A stretch of 64,000 nucleotides of DNA, taken from positions 15,903-79,902 of the forward strand of contig DIAF01000046.1 in assembly GCA_002414665.1 (NCBI GenBank), given 5' to 3'. The stretch is from Halieaceae bacterium UBA5085 (GTDB lineage Bacteria > Pseudomonadota > Gammaproteobacteria > Pseudomonadales > Halieaceae). Under the pieces are notes generated by a model that did not search any database, was not told where the DNA came from, and was given only the letters and a program-made list of their open reading frames with translations. The stretch's first letter is position 1; each line of letters opens with the position of its first letter. The translations under genes and the position numbers were made by a program. Shown in pieces: positions 54,541 through 63,726 of the stretch.

Positions 54541-55911
54541 ATGAAACCCGTTATCCTCTGGTCCGATGCGCTGATCTTTCTGCTGGTGATCTCACTCGCC
54601 CTGTTCTTCTGGCGCCTGCGAAATGACCCACAAACCCGGGAGCGCTGGGCGGAAGTCTTCAGTTCGCGCCTGGGCATGGTGGCGTTTACGGTAATCGCGG
54701 CTTACATCATGGTTGCCCTGCTCGACTCCCTGCATTTCCGGCGCGCACTTGAGAACCCGGAGAGCCTCGCCACCGAAGAGGTGTTCTACGACAACAAGGT
54801 CACCAGCGTCTTCGACGTGCTCACTGGCGGCATGGGGGAGCGTTTCGAGCGCACCTACTCCGCACCTTTTGCCCTGCTGTCCTTCGAGAAGGAAAATATC
54901 AAGGACGCGGACGGGCACGACATCCGTGATTTCCCGCCGCTGCGCCATGCCGGGCAGCACCTCAGCCACCCCGACGAGCGCGCCGGCGACATACTGGGCA
55001 AGAGTGTCCGCGCCCTGCTCTGGGGTCTGCTGCTCTGCGCGCTGGTTATCACGCCACAGTGGCTGCTGCTGCGCGGCAGCCGCTTCCCCTGGCTGGCATC
55101 GTGGACGACACAGGCGGTGATTCTGTGCAGCGCCGTGTGGATGGTCAGCCTTAGCCGCCATTACCATATTCTCGGCACGGACCAGGGCGGCGCAGACGTG
55201 CTGTTCCAGTCGCTCAAGGGTATTCGCACCGGGGTGCTGCTGGGCACACTGGCCACGCTGGTCATGCTGCCGATAGCGGTTACGCTGGGCGTGATGGCCG
55301 GTTACTTCAAGGGTTGGGTTGACGACGTCGTGCAGTATCTCTATACCACCTTGAGCTCCATTCCGGGGATTCTGCTCATTGCCGCATCCGTGTTGCTGTT
55401 TCAGGTCTACATCGATCTGAACCCGGATTTCTTCGCCGTGGGCATGGAAAAGGCGGATGCCAAGTTCATCGCCCTGTGCTTTATCCTGGGGGTAACGAGT
55501 TGGTCGACACTGTGCCGACTGATTCGTGCGGAGACTCTGAAGATCAGCCAACTTGGCTACGTGCAGGCAGCGCACGCCTTCGGCGTCAGCCACACCCGTA
55601 TTCTGGGTCGGCATGTACTGCCCAACGTCGTACACATCATCCTCATCACCTTCGTGCTCGACTTCAGCGCACTGGTCCTCGCCGAGGCCGTGCTGTCCTA
55701 TATCGGTGTCGGCGTCGACCCCTCCATGGGCAGCTGGGGAAACATGATCAACGGTGCACGGTCTGAGCTGTCGCGGGAGCCCACCATCTGGTGGACACTC
55801 ACCGGCGCGTTCTTTTTCATGTTTGTCCTGGTGCTGGCCGCCAACCTGTTTTCCGACCTGGTACGCGATGCCTTTGACCCGCGCACCAGTCTGCGGAGGG
55901 CAAGCGCATGA
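54541..55911 (+). CDS. Peptide ABC transporter permease with extended N-terminus (DppC/YejE-like)
   Basis: A 456-residue permease, longer than the usual 300-350. It has two extra N-terminal helices and a large loop (NKVTSVFDVLTGGMGERFER) before the conserved core. The core contains GTDQGGADVLFQSLKG, GVMAGYFKGWVDDVVQY, and an EAA loop YVQAAHAFGVSHTRILGRH followed by VLPNV. It resembles the YejE type, which also has such an extension. It overlaps the ATPase gene by 4 bases (ATGA). Confidence 0.92.
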   Translation: MKPVILWSDALIFLLVISLALFFWRLRNDPQTRERWAEVFSSRLGMVAFTVIAAYIMVALLDSLHFRRALENPESLATEEVFYDNKVTSVFDVLTGGMGERFERTYSAPFALLSFEKENIKDADGHDIRDFPPLRHAGQHLSHPDERAGDILGKSVRALLWGLLLCALVITPQWLLLRGSRFPWLASWTTQAVILCSAVWMVSLSRHYHILGTDQGGADVLFQSLKGIRTGVLLGTLATLVMLPIAVTLGVMAGYFKGWVDDVVQYLYTTLSSIPGILLIAASVLLFQVYIDLNPDFFAVGMEKADAKFIALCFILGVTSWSTLCRLIRAETLKISQLGYVQAAHAFGVSHTRILGRHVLPNVVHIILITFVLDFSALVLAEAVLSYIGVGVDPSMGSWGNMINGARSELSREPTIWWTLTGAFFFMFVLVLAANLFSDLVRDAFDPRTSLRRASA

Positions 55912-57530
55912 GCAGGGAACAGCAAACGCAGCCTGCAGCGGGCACCGTCTGCCTGCGGGTCCGGGATCTCACGGTCACGCTGGCCGAAACCGGCGAGGCG
56001 ATCGTCAAGGGCATCAGCTTTGAGTTGCAGGCCGGCAAGGTTTTCGCGCTGGTCGGCGAATCCGGCAGCGGCAAGTCGGTCACTTCGCTGGCCGCCATGC
56101 GCCTGTTGCCGGATGCGCTGCGCATAAGCGACGGCAGCGTAGAGGTGTCGGGGCAGGACCTGTTTGGCCTGTCCGAAGCGCGCATGCAGGAAGTCCGCGG
56201 GCGCCGTGTGGCGATGATATTCCAGAATGCCATGAGTGCCCTGAACCCCGTTCAGACCGTGGGCAACCAGGTCGCTGAAACACTGCGCCTGCACACGCGG
56301 CTAAGGGGTACAGCGCTGCGTGAGCGCGTGGTGACCCTGTTCCACGAAGTCGGCATTCCCGACCCCGAGCAGCGTTTCGACTTCTTTCCTCATCAACTGT
56401 CCGGTGGCCAACAGCAGCGGGTCATGATCGCCATGGCGCTGGCCTGCGAGCCCGATGTATTGATCGCCGATGAGCCCACGACAGCACTGGACGTGACCAT
56501 TCAGCTGCAAGTGCTGAACCTGATACGCGAGCTCACTCGCTCACGGCAGCTCGCCGTTCTACTGATCACCCACGACATGGGGGTGGTCAAGAATACCGCC
56601 GACGAAGTGGCGGTCATGTATCGGGGAGAACTGATCGAACGCGCCAGCGTGGATGAGTTTTTCCACAATCCGAAGCAGGCTTACAGCCGGCGCCTGATCG
56701 ACGCCTTGCCTGACCTTACTCGTTTCCGCCAGGCGGCAACCGAGGCGCCGCTGCTGGAGCTTGAGGATGTGAAGGTCTGGTTTCCCATTCGCCGCGGACT
56801 GCTGCAGCGCGTGGTTGACCATACCCGCGCCGTGGACGGGGTATCCCTTGCCATCGGACGCGGTGAAACCTACGCCCTGGTCGGTGAATCCGGCAGTGGC
56901 AAGTCCACACTGGGGCGTGCGGTGCTCAATCTGGAACCGATAGCGGGCGGTGAAATCCGCTTCCAGGGCGAGGCTATAGGTGGCCTGGGGCGCAGCGCGA
57001 TGCTGCCCTACCGCAAGCAGATACAGGTGATCTTCCAGAATCCGTTTTCGTCCATGAATCCACGGATGACCGTGGGCGATATCATAGCCGAGGGCATGAT
57101 CAGCCTGGGCCTGACGCTTTCCCCCGAAGCGCGTCGGGAGCGCATTCAGGCACTCTTGCAGCGAGTACAGCTCTCCGCGGAGCATGCCAATCGCTATCCA
57201 CATGAATTTTCCGGCGGCCAGTTGCAACGCATCGCGATCGCCCGCGCCCTGGCCGTCAACCCGGAGCTGATCATCTGCGACGAGCCGACCAGCGCGCTGG
57301 ACGTGTCAATTCGCGCTGAGGTGCTGGAATTGCTGGCAGAGCTGCAGCGGGAATTCGGTGTCTCTTACCTGTTTATCACGCACGATCTTTCTATCGTTCC
57401 CGGCCTTGCCCACAAGGTGGGTGTGATGCAGCGAGGCAAACTGGTAGAACAGGGTACCGCAGAGCAGATTCTCACCGCGCCCAAGCACCCCTATACCCAG
57501 GCACTGCTGTCCGCCGTGCCAAGAATCTGA
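55908..57530 (+). CDS. Double ABC ATPase of a peptide importer (OppD-OppF fusion, YejF-like)
   Basis: A 540-residue ATPase with two complete nucleotide-binding domains. The first has Walker A GESGSGKS at 50-57, signature LSGGQ at 164-168 and Walker B VLIADEP at 184-190. The second has Walker A at 326-333, FSGGQ at 434-438 and LIICDEP at 454-460. Each is followed by the C-terminal oligopeptide-transporter extension (NPKQAYSRRLIDALP; PKHPYTQALLSAVP). It powers import of peptides through the two permeases. An excellent GGAGGG site precedes the ATG. The order SBP-permease-permease-double ATPase is that of yejABEF. Confidence 0.96.
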   Translation: MSREQQTQPAAGTVCLRVRDLTVTLAETGEAIVKGISFELQAGKVFALVGESGSGKSVTSLAAMRLLPDALRISDGSVEVSGQDLFGLSEARMQEVRGRRVAMIFQNAMSALNPVQTVGNQVAETLRLHTRLRGTALRERVVTLFHEVGIPDPEQRFDFFPHQLSGGQQQRVMIAMALACEPDVLIADEPTTALDVTIQLQVLNLIRELTRSRQLAVLLITHDMGVVKNTADEVAVMYRGELIERASVDEFFHNPKQAYSRRLIDALPDLTRFRQAATEAPLLELEDVKVWFPIRRGLLQRVVDHTRAVDGVSLAIGRGETYALVGESGSGKSTLGRAVLNLEPIAGGEIRFQGEAIGGLGRSAMLPYRKQIQVIFQNPFSSMNPRMTVGDIIAEGMISLGLTLSPEARRERIQALLQRVQLSAEHANRYPHEFSGGQLQRIAIARALAVNPELIICDEPTSALDVSIRAEVLELLAELQREFGVSYLFITHDLSIVPGLAHKVGVMQRGKLVEQGTAEQILTAPKHPYTQALLSAVPRI

Positions 57531-57552
57531 GGGTCTGCCGCGGCGCGAAGGC

Positions 57553-58911
57553 CTACATCACGCCGTAGGCGATCATCGCGGCAGCCACTTTATTGAAGCC
57601 GGCAATATTGGCGCCCTTGAAGTAGTCCACGTGGCCATCTGCCGCAGTGCCAAATTCGACGCACTGGTCGTGGATGCCTCGGATGATGGTGCGCAGATGC
57701 TGGTCTACTTCAGCACGGCTCCACTGCAGCCGCAGGCTGTTCTGACTCATCTCCAGACCGGATACCGCCACTCCGCCGGCGTTGGCCGCCTTGCCCGGAG
57801 CATGTAGCACGTTCTTGGCCGCCTGGATCACCCGAATCGCCTCGGTCGTCGCAGGCATGTTGGCGCCCTCGGAGATGCCCCGACAGCCATTTTCCACGAG
57901 TTGCGTGGCATCATCCGCGGTGATTTCATTCTGCGTGGCGCAGGGAAAGGCCAGGTCGCAGGGCACCTTCCAGGGGCGCTCACCGGCGTGATAGGTGGCA
58001 CCGGAGAACTCTCTCGCGTACTCCTCAATACGACCGCGGCGCCGGTTCTTCAGCTCCATGATCCACTGCAGTTTCTCGTGGGTCAGTCCCTCAGGGTCGT
58101 AGATGAACCCGCCCGAGTCCGACATGGTAACCACCTTGCCGCCCATACCGATCAACTTCTCTGCGCAGTAGGTGGCCACATTGCCGGCACCGGACAGCAG
58201 GCAGGTTTTACCCTCGATGCTCTCTTTGTGGTGGGAGAGCATTTCTTCCATCATGTAGACGGCGCCGTAACCGGTCGCTTCGGCACGAATCCGGCTGCCG
58301 CCGAACTCCAGTGACTTGCCGGTCAGCACGCCCTCGAATCGGTTCACGATGCGCTTGTACTGGCCAAACATGTAGCCTACCTCGCGCCCGCCCACGCCGA
58401 TATCTCCGGCGGGCACATCGGTATTTGGGCCGATATGCTTGTATAACTCGGTCATGAAGGCCTGACAGAACCGCATGATTTCACGCTCGCTCTTGCCTTT
58501 GGGGTCGAAGTCGGCGCCCCCCTTGCCGCCGCCCATGGGCAGGCCGGTCAGGCTGTTCTTGAACACCTGCTCGAAAGCGAGAAACTTCAGTACCGACTGG
58601 TTCACCGAGGGGTGAAAGCGGATGCCACCCTTATACGGACCGATGGCATTGTTCTGCTGTACACGAAAGCCGCGATTGACGCAGATCTCGCCATGATCAT
58701 TTTCCCAGACAACACGGAAGGTAATAATGCGGTCCGGCTCCGCCATGCGTTCCAGGATTTTCAGCTCCTGGTAAACGGGCTTGTCGGCGATGTAGGGCAC
58801 AATATCCATTGCCACTTCATGTACCGCCTGAGCGAATTCGGGCTCCCCCGGATTACGGCGCTCGATTTCTTCCATGAAACTCGATAATGCATCAGCCTGC
58901 TGTGCGTTCAC
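57553..58911 (-). CDS. gdhA: NADP-specific glutamate dehydrogenase
   Basis: Converts 2-oxoglutarate and ammonium to glutamate. The 452-residue hexameric type shows FRVQQNNAIGPYKGGIRFHP, LTGLPMGGGKGGADFDPKG with the catalytic lysine, DVPAGDIGVGGREVGYMFG, and a Rossmann motif LLSGAGNVATYCAEKL followed by SDSGGF, the serine pattern of NADP-linked forms. The start is GTG at 58911 with GGAG eight bases upstream. It converges with the ABC operon, ending 22 bases from it, and stands alone. Ammonium from peptide uptake nearby may feed it, but no regulatory link is visible. Confidence 0.96.
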   Translation of the reverse strand: MNAQQADALSSFMEEIERRNPGEPEFAQAVHEVAMDIVPYIADKPVYQELKILERMAEPDRIITFRVVWENDHGEICVNRGFRVQQNNAIGPYKGGIRFHPSVNQSVLKFLAFEQVFKNSLTGLPMGGGKGGADFDPKGKSEREIMRFCQAFMTELYKHIGPNTDVPAGDIGVGGREVGYMFGQYKRIVNRFEGVLTGKSLEFGGSRIRAEATGYGAVYMMEEMLSHHKESIEGKTCLLSGAGNVATYCAEKLIGMGGKVVTMSDSGGFIYDPEGLTHEKLQWIMELKNRRRGRIEEYAREFSGATYHAGERPWKVPCDLAFPCATQNEITADDATQLVENGCRGISEGANMPATTEAIRVIQAAKNVLHAPGKAANAGGVAVSGLEMSQNSLRLQWSRAEVDQHLRTIIRGIHDQCVEFGTAADGHVDYFKGANIAGFNKVAAAMIAYGVM

Positions 58912-58944
58912 TGTCGTCGCTCCTGTGTGGTTGTACCCGGGCGG

Positions 58945-59616
58945 CTATCGCGGAGGGTCGACCCGGGCTGCGGTGGACCCGTTCACCCGGAACCACCCGG
59001 CAATGGAATATCGGTCGCGGTTGGCCGGCAGTACTTCGTGGGGAAACTCCTCGCTGAGAAATACCACCACAGTGCCATGCAGCGGCTGCACCAGCAACGC
59101 GGCCTCGTCGTCGGTGCCGGTGTAGAGGCGCAACTCACCGCCGTTGTCGCCCTGCCAGCCCGGATTCAAATAGGCGACCACGGACAGCACGCGGTTGGCC
59201 TCACCGCGAAACGCGTCCACGTGCTTGCGGTAGAAATCCCCGGGGCGATAGTGCGCAAAATGGCTTTCAAAGGAAAACAGGCCGAGTAACAGCTCCCGGT
59301 TCAGCGATTGACGCAGAGCCTCTGCCCACGCCAGCCAGCGCCTCCCGGCGGATGACTCCCCGGTAATCCAGCAGATCGCATCGGTACGCACGAAGCTGTT
59401 CAATGTGTGGGCGTTCTCACGCCCAACGCCCGCCGCCGTAAAATGCGCAGCGCTCATGGTGTGCAGATGATCCAGAAGGCCGCCGGCAAGCGCCAACGGC
59501 AAGGCGCCCGGGCAGACGCTGTAACCCCGATCACGCAGGTCTGCGGCAATGCGCGCGAACAGCTGCGGGTCGGCGAGCGGCGCGCCCTCAGCACTGTGGG
59601 AGGCTAACGCACTCAA
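58945..59616 (-). CDS. 2OG-Fe(II) oxygenase (PKHD/SM-20-like)
   Basis: A 223-residue 2-oxoglutarate-dependent dioxygenase. The iron triad is H132-x-D134 (KHVDAF) and H193 (FPHEVLP); R202 in RDRYSIAGWF is the 2OG-binding arginine of the R-x-S motif. FSFESHFAHYRPGDFY resembles prolyl-hydroxylase-type SM-20 enzymes, which hydroxylate protein or peptide side chains. The start is TTG at 59616, overlapping the stop of the RimK-like gene by 4 bases (TTGA); a GGAG lies 11 bases upstream, so initiation probably depends on coupling. This tight link suggests the two enzymes act on the same substrate, which is inference. Confidence 0.88.
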   Translation of the reverse strand: MSALASHSAEGAPLADPQLFARIAADLRDRGYSVCPGALPLALAGGLLDHLHTMSAAHFTAAGVGRENAHTLNSFVRTDAICWITGESSAGRRWLAWAEALRQSLNRELLLGLFSFESHFAHYRPGDFYRKHVDAFRGEANRVLSVVAYLNPGWQGDNGGELRLYTGTDDEAALLVQPLHGTVVVFLSEEFPHEVLPANRDRYSIAGWFRVNGSTAARVDPPR

Positions 59617-61067
59617 CGACCGCGCTGCTCCAGACGCTGCTGAAACTCCGCCATGATCAACATATACAGTTCCTTGCCGAGATAGGCATCCTCGACGTCG
59701 TGCTCAATGCTGGGATTATCATTCACCTCCATCACGTAGACCTGCTGTCCTTTCTGTTTGATATCTACGCCATAGAGCCCCTTGCCGACCACCCGCGATG
59801 CCTTCAGAGCCGCGTCCAGCACCACTTTTGGCACCTCGAAGGTGGGCAGGGTTTCGAACCCGCCTGAGGAAAAGCGTTTCGCGCCGTGGTTGTAGATTTG
59901 CCAGTGATCCCGCGCCATGTGGTAACGGCAGGCGTAGATAGCCCGCCCCGCGAGCACGCCCACACGCCAGTCGAAATCGGTGTACATGTATTCCTGCACC
60001 AGGACCAGTGCAGTATTGCTGAGCAATTCCCGCAGCCGGTGGGCCAGTTCCTCCCGGTTCGCGACCTTGTAGATACCCTTGGAGAAGGCACCCTCGGGCA
60101 ACTTCAGAATGCAGGGGTAACTGAACTGGGCTTCGATCTCATCCAACTCGGCTTCCGATGTGCCAATGACCGTGCGGGTTTTCAGGGAGGGTACCCGGTG
60201 GTAACTGAATGCGTCGTGCAGGAACACCTTGTTGCAACAGCGCAGAATCGACGCCGAGTCATCGATCACCACGAGGCCCTCGCGCTCTGCTTTACGCGCC
60301 AGCCGGTAAGTATGGTGGTCGATTGCCGTCGTCTCACGGATAAACAGCGCATCGTACTGCGCGATCTGGCCGGCCTGCTGCGCGGTAATGGTCTCTGCGT
60401 GCATGCCCAGTTTCGCCGCGGCCTTGATAAAGCGCTTGATCGCCTCTGCATCGCTGGGCGGAAGGGCCTCGTCGGGGTTGACCAGAATTGCCAGATCCCA
60501 GCGCAGGGGCTTGCGATTCGACGAGGTCCGCCAGACCTGCTCGGTAAAGGTCTTCAAGCGCTGCTGGAACAGGCCGCGTTCGACCTCGGAGAGGTGCGTG
60601 TACCCGTGGCGGCGCACGGTCAGACGGGGGCTGCCATTCTCCAGCGCCAGATGAAACCGCAGTATCGGCGCCGGGTAACGCTCAAACAGATTACGCACGG
60701 ACTTGCGCCAACGCTCATCCTCGGTCCAGCCGAAATAGGCGAGAAACTCGCGCGCCTCACCTTCCCGCAGGGAGGCCGTGTCAAATGCCGTCAGATTGAC
60801 GTCGTCATCCGGCCCCAGTGTCAGGTCGCGCAAATCATTGATCGCACTGACGCTGGGCAACACCTTGTGCTGGCGCGCTTCTGCCAACAGGGAGCAGTAA
60901 TATCCCCGGCTCAGGTAATACTCGGTGTCACACAGGTTGATGAGGCGGGTCTTGGGCTCGTTACGCTTGGGGAAGTCGACCAGATAACGCTCGAAGGAGA
61001 CCACTTCCAGCTCATCCGAGGCGAGGGCGAAATCGTCTTCATCGACGACGATAATGGTCTTATACAT
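59613..61067 (-). CDS. RimK-like ATP-grasp ligase with RLAN-type N-terminal domain
   Basis: A 484-residue ATP-grasp enzyme. The N-terminal third (KTIIVVDEDDFALAS, CDTEYYLSRGYYCSLLAEA) matches the RimK-like N-terminal (RLAN) domain. The C-terminal part is a RimK-type ligase with YPCILKLPEGAFSKGIYKV, LVQEYMYTDFDWRVGVLAG and the metal-binding VYVMEVNDNPSIEHDV. RimK enzymes add glutamate or other amino acids to protein or peptide carboxylates; the target of this subfamily is unknown. The ATG is at 61067. The downstream 2OG oxygenase gene overlaps its stop. It lies 12 bases from the old-yellow-enzyme gene on the same strand, so the three may form one transcript. Confidence 0.9.
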   Translation of the reverse strand: MYKTIIVVDEDDFALASDELEVVSFERYLVDFPKRNEPKTRLINLCDTEYYLSRGYYCSLLAEARQHKVLPSVSAINDLRDLTLGPDDDVNLTAFDTASLREGEAREFLAYFGWTEDERWRKSVRNLFERYPAPILRFHLALENGSPRLTVRRHGYTHLSEVERGLFQQRLKTFTEQVWRTSSNRKPLRWDLAILVNPDEALPPSDAEAIKRFIKAAAKLGMHAETITAQQAGQIAQYDALFIRETTAIDHHTYRLARKAEREGLVVIDDSASILRCCNKVFLHDAFSYHRVPSLKTRTVIGTSEAELDEIEAQFSYPCILKLPEGAFSKGIYKVANREELAHRLRELLSNTALVLVQEYMYTDFDWRVGVLAGRAIYACRYHMARDHWQIYNHGAKRFSSGGFETLPTFEVPKVVLDAALKASRVVGKGLYGVDIKQKGQQVYVMEVNDNPSIEHDVEDAYLGKELYMLIMAEFQQRLEQRGR

Positions 61068-61079
61068 AGCGCATCCCCC

Positions 61080-62189
61080 TCACGCGAGGCTTGCAAGATC
61101 TTCTTTACGAAAGGCACGCACCTGCGCCAGGTTGTCGGCGGCGACATGCTGTACCCAGTCGGGGTTGGCGATCAGCGCCCGGCCTACCGCCACCAGATCG
61201 AATTCGCCCGCATCCAGCCGCCGTAGCAACTCGTCGAGGCTGGCGGGCTCCGCTTCCCGGAAGGTGGTTTCACCGGGCTTGGGTATGAAGTCCGCGTTAA
61301 GACCGACACTGCCCACGGTGATGGTCGGCTTGCCGGTGAGCTTGCGGGTCCAGCCGGCCAGGTTGAGGGCGGAGCCTGCGAACTCCGGCTCCCAGAAGCG
61401 GCGCGTAGAGCAGTGAAAAACATCCACACCCGCCGCAGTCAAAGGCGCCAGGAAATCATCAAGCTCGGCGGGGCCGTTGACCAGCCGGGCGCTGAAATCC
61501 TGCTGCTTCCACTGTGAGAAACGGAAGATGATCGGAAAACCGTCCCCGACAGCGCGGCGCACCGCCTGGATGATGTCTACCGCAAAGCGGGAACGCTTTG
61601 CCGGGCTGCCACCGTAGGCATCCTCGCGCTGATTGGTACCCTCCCAGAAGAACTGATCGATCAGGTACCCGTGGGCGCCGTGCAGCTCCACGGCGTCGAA
61701 ACCACAGGCCTTCGCGTCCGCAGCAGCCCGCGCGAACGCGGCAACCACGTCGTCGATGTCCTGCTGCGTCATCTCATGCCGGTTCACCCTGCCCGGGACA
61801 TTCATACCTGAGGGCGTGTAGCCCGGCACATCACCCTCGGGCATCACCCCGGCGCTGCGCATGCCCCCCACGTGCCAAAGCTGCGGCGCGATCTTTCCAC
61901 CTTCAGCGTGGACGGCATCGGCAACCCGCCGCCAGCCCGCCAGGGACGCCTCACCGTGGAAATAGGGCACATCCGGATAGCCGTTGGCCGCGATGTGGCC
62001 GACGCAGGTACCCTCGGTAATAATCAGGCCTGTACCGCCCGCGGCACGACGGCGGTAGTACTCTACTACCGCGTCCCCAGGGACATTTCCCGGGGAAAAA
62101 TTGCGGGTCATTGGCGCCATCACGACCCGGTTACGCAGCACAAGCCCACCGAGGTTGACGGGTTGCAGAAGGGCGTTGGTCGCAGGCAT
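61080..62189 (-). CDS. NADH:flavin oxidoreductase / old yellow enzyme family
   Basis: A 369-residue FMN-dependent TIM-barrel ene-reductase. It has the family blocks LRNRVVMAPMTRNF near the N-terminus, GTGLIITEGTCVG, APQLWHVGG (His-substrate side), GFDAVELHGAHGYLIDQFFW with the H-G-A-H active-site pair, and LVAVGRALIANPDWV in the phosphate-binding loop. It reduces activated C=C bonds with NAD(P)H. It has no C-terminal Fe-S/FAD domain, so it is a simple OYE rather than dienoyl-CoA reductase. It is first in the leftward group with the RimK-like and 2OG oxygenase genes, and divergent from cry. Confidence 0.94.
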   Translation of the reverse strand: MPATNALLQPVNLGGLVLRNRVVMAPMTRNFSPGNVPGDAVVEYYRRRAAGGTGLIITEGTCVGHIAANGYPDVPYFHGEASLAGWRRVADAVHAEGGKIAPQLWHVGGMRSAGVMPEGDVPGYTPSGMNVPGRVNRHEMTQQDIDDVVAAFARAAADAKACGFDAVELHGAHGYLIDQFFWEGTNQREDAYGGSPAKRSRFAVDIIQAVRRAVGDGFPIIFRFSQWKQQDFSARLVNGPAELDDFLAPLTAAGVDVFHCSTRRFWEPEFAGSALNLAGWTRKLTGKPTITVGSVGLNADFIPKPGETTFREAEPASLDELLRRLDAGEFDLVAVGRALIANPDWVQHVAADNLAQVRAFRKEDLASLA

Positions 62190-62391
62190 ACGGGCTCCAG
62201 AGGGGATTCAAACCTGCGCGGCAGCGTATACCAGCCAATTGCCCAACACCAGCCGCGAAAAAGCAAATATGGCGGCAACCACGGTGCCCTGGACTCCCTC
62301 CCCAGGCCCCGAAAAACAGCGCGCAGAAAGGACTGCCAATCTGCGTTGAGCCCGACGACGTACACAGGGAACATACCCAGACGGCGGAACA

Positions 62392-63726
62392 ATGCGCGAA
62401 CTCTACTGGCTACAAAACGACCTGCGCCTGCAGGATAACCCCGGACTCATGGCCCACACGGCGGCCTCGGAGCTCCTGCTGGTCTACATCTGGCAGGAGC
62501 CCAGGCCGTGGTGCAATCTGCGCGGCATTGGCAAGCAACGCCAGCGTGTCACGCTGGAGCACCTGCAGGACCTGCGGGAACAGCTCGGCCCCCTCGGGCA
62601 GGACGTGCTGGTGCTCCAGGGTCAACCGGAGACCCTGTTGCCTGAGCTGGTGCGCCAGTGGCGCATTGACCGGGTAGGGACCAGCCGTTGCGCTGGCGTG
62701 TATGAGGATCAGCAGCTGGAGCGCGTGCGCCAGCGCCTGTCGGTTCCGTTGCAGGTGCACGGTGGCAACACCCTGTTCCGGCGCCAGCAACTGCCCTTTG
62801 CGCTGGAAGACCTGCCCATGCAGTTCACGCCGTTTCGCAGGGCGGTTGAAGCGCTGGCCATTGATCCTCCTCTGGAAGCCCCTGGCCAACTGCCGCCCCC
62901 ACCGGCGGGCCTGACCTTCGCCCCGCTGCCGGCTGCACCCGTCGCGCCGCACACCGCCCTGCCGCTGCGCGGTGGCAGCCGCGCCGGGCAGCGCAGACTG
63001 CAACAGTTTACCTTCGGTGAGCAGGCCCTCGCTCGCTATAAGGAGACCCGCAACTGCCTGGATCCGCTGACCGGTTCCAGCACCCTCTCGCCGTGGCTGG
63101 CCGGCGGCGCGCTCTCTCCACGGGAAGTCGCGCACGCCGTGTACCGTTTCGAGGCCGCGCAGGGGGCCAACGAGTCCACACACTGGCTGGTCGTTGAACT
63201 GCTCTGGCGGGAGTTTTTCCACTGGCGCGCCCTGCAGGACCGGCACCTGCTGTTTCGATTTGACGGACTCGGAACCGGGCGCAACAATCGCTTCTGCACC
63301 TTCGATCCAAGGGCCTTTGCCCGCTGGTGCCAGGGGGATACTGACTTTCCGCTGGTAAACGCACTGCAGCGCCAGCTGCTGGCGACCGGCTGGATGAGTA
63401 ACCGCGGTCGGCAGATCAGCGCCAGCTGCCTGATCCATGAGCTGGGACTGGACTGGCGCTACGGCGCCGCGTTCTTTGAGAAGCACCTTATCGACTACGA
63501 TGTGGGCAGCAACTACGGCAATTGGCAGTACATCGCCGGAGTCGGCTGCGACCCGCGTGGTGGGCGCCGCTTCAACCAGGCGAAGCAGGCGTCGGAGCAC
63601 GACCCGGAGGGACTTTTTACGACCAAATGGGGCGGACATCGGCCAAAACAGCCGCTCTACGTGACCGATGCCGCCGACTGGCCGTTGCTGCCGGCTACCC
63701 CGGAGGGCGACCGTGGGCCGGGCTGA
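62392..63726 (+). CDS. DASH-type cryptochrome/photolyase
   Basis: A 444-residue flavoprotein of the photolyase superfamily. An N-terminal alpha/beta antenna domain (MRELYWLQNDLRLQDNPGLM) leads to the FAD domain: RYKETRNCLDPLTGSSTLSPWLAGGALSPRE, ELLWREFFHWRALQ, FARWCQGDTDFPLVNALQRQL, and TGWMSNRGRQISAS with SNYGNWQYIAGVGCDPRGG. The W-R-E-F-F, DVGSNYGNWQYIAG and R-G-G-R-R-F-N blocks mark the DASH class, which repairs cyclobutane dimers mostly in single-stranded DNA and may signal blue light. A DUF2256 gene overlaps its 3' end, the usual neighbour. Confidence 0.95.
   Translation: MRELYWLQNDLRLQDNPGLMAHTAASELLLVYIWQEPRPWCNLRGIGKQRQRVTLEHLQDLREQLGPLGQDVLVLQGQPETLLPELVRQWRIDRVGTSRCAGVYEDQQLERVRQRLSVPLQVHGGNTLFRRQQLPFALEDLPMQFTPFRRAVEALAIDPPLEAPGQLPPPPAGLTFAPLPAAPVAPHTALPLRGGSRAGQRRLQQFTFGEQALARYKETRNCLDPLTGSSTLSPWLAGGALSPREVAHAVYRFEAAQGANESTHWLVVELLWREFFHWRALQDRHLLFRFDGLGTGRNNRFCTFDPRAFARWCQGDTDFPLVNALQRQLLATGWMSNRGRQISASCLIHELGLDWRYGAAFFEKHLIDYDVGSNYGNWQYIAGVGCDPRGGRRFNQAKQASEHDPEGLFTTKWGGHRPKQPLYVTDAADWPLLPATPEGDRGPG

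Noticed and set aside
59886..61226. Open frame of 446 codons antisense to the RimK-like gene
   Set aside because: Long only because of high GC; spans two real genes and their junction.
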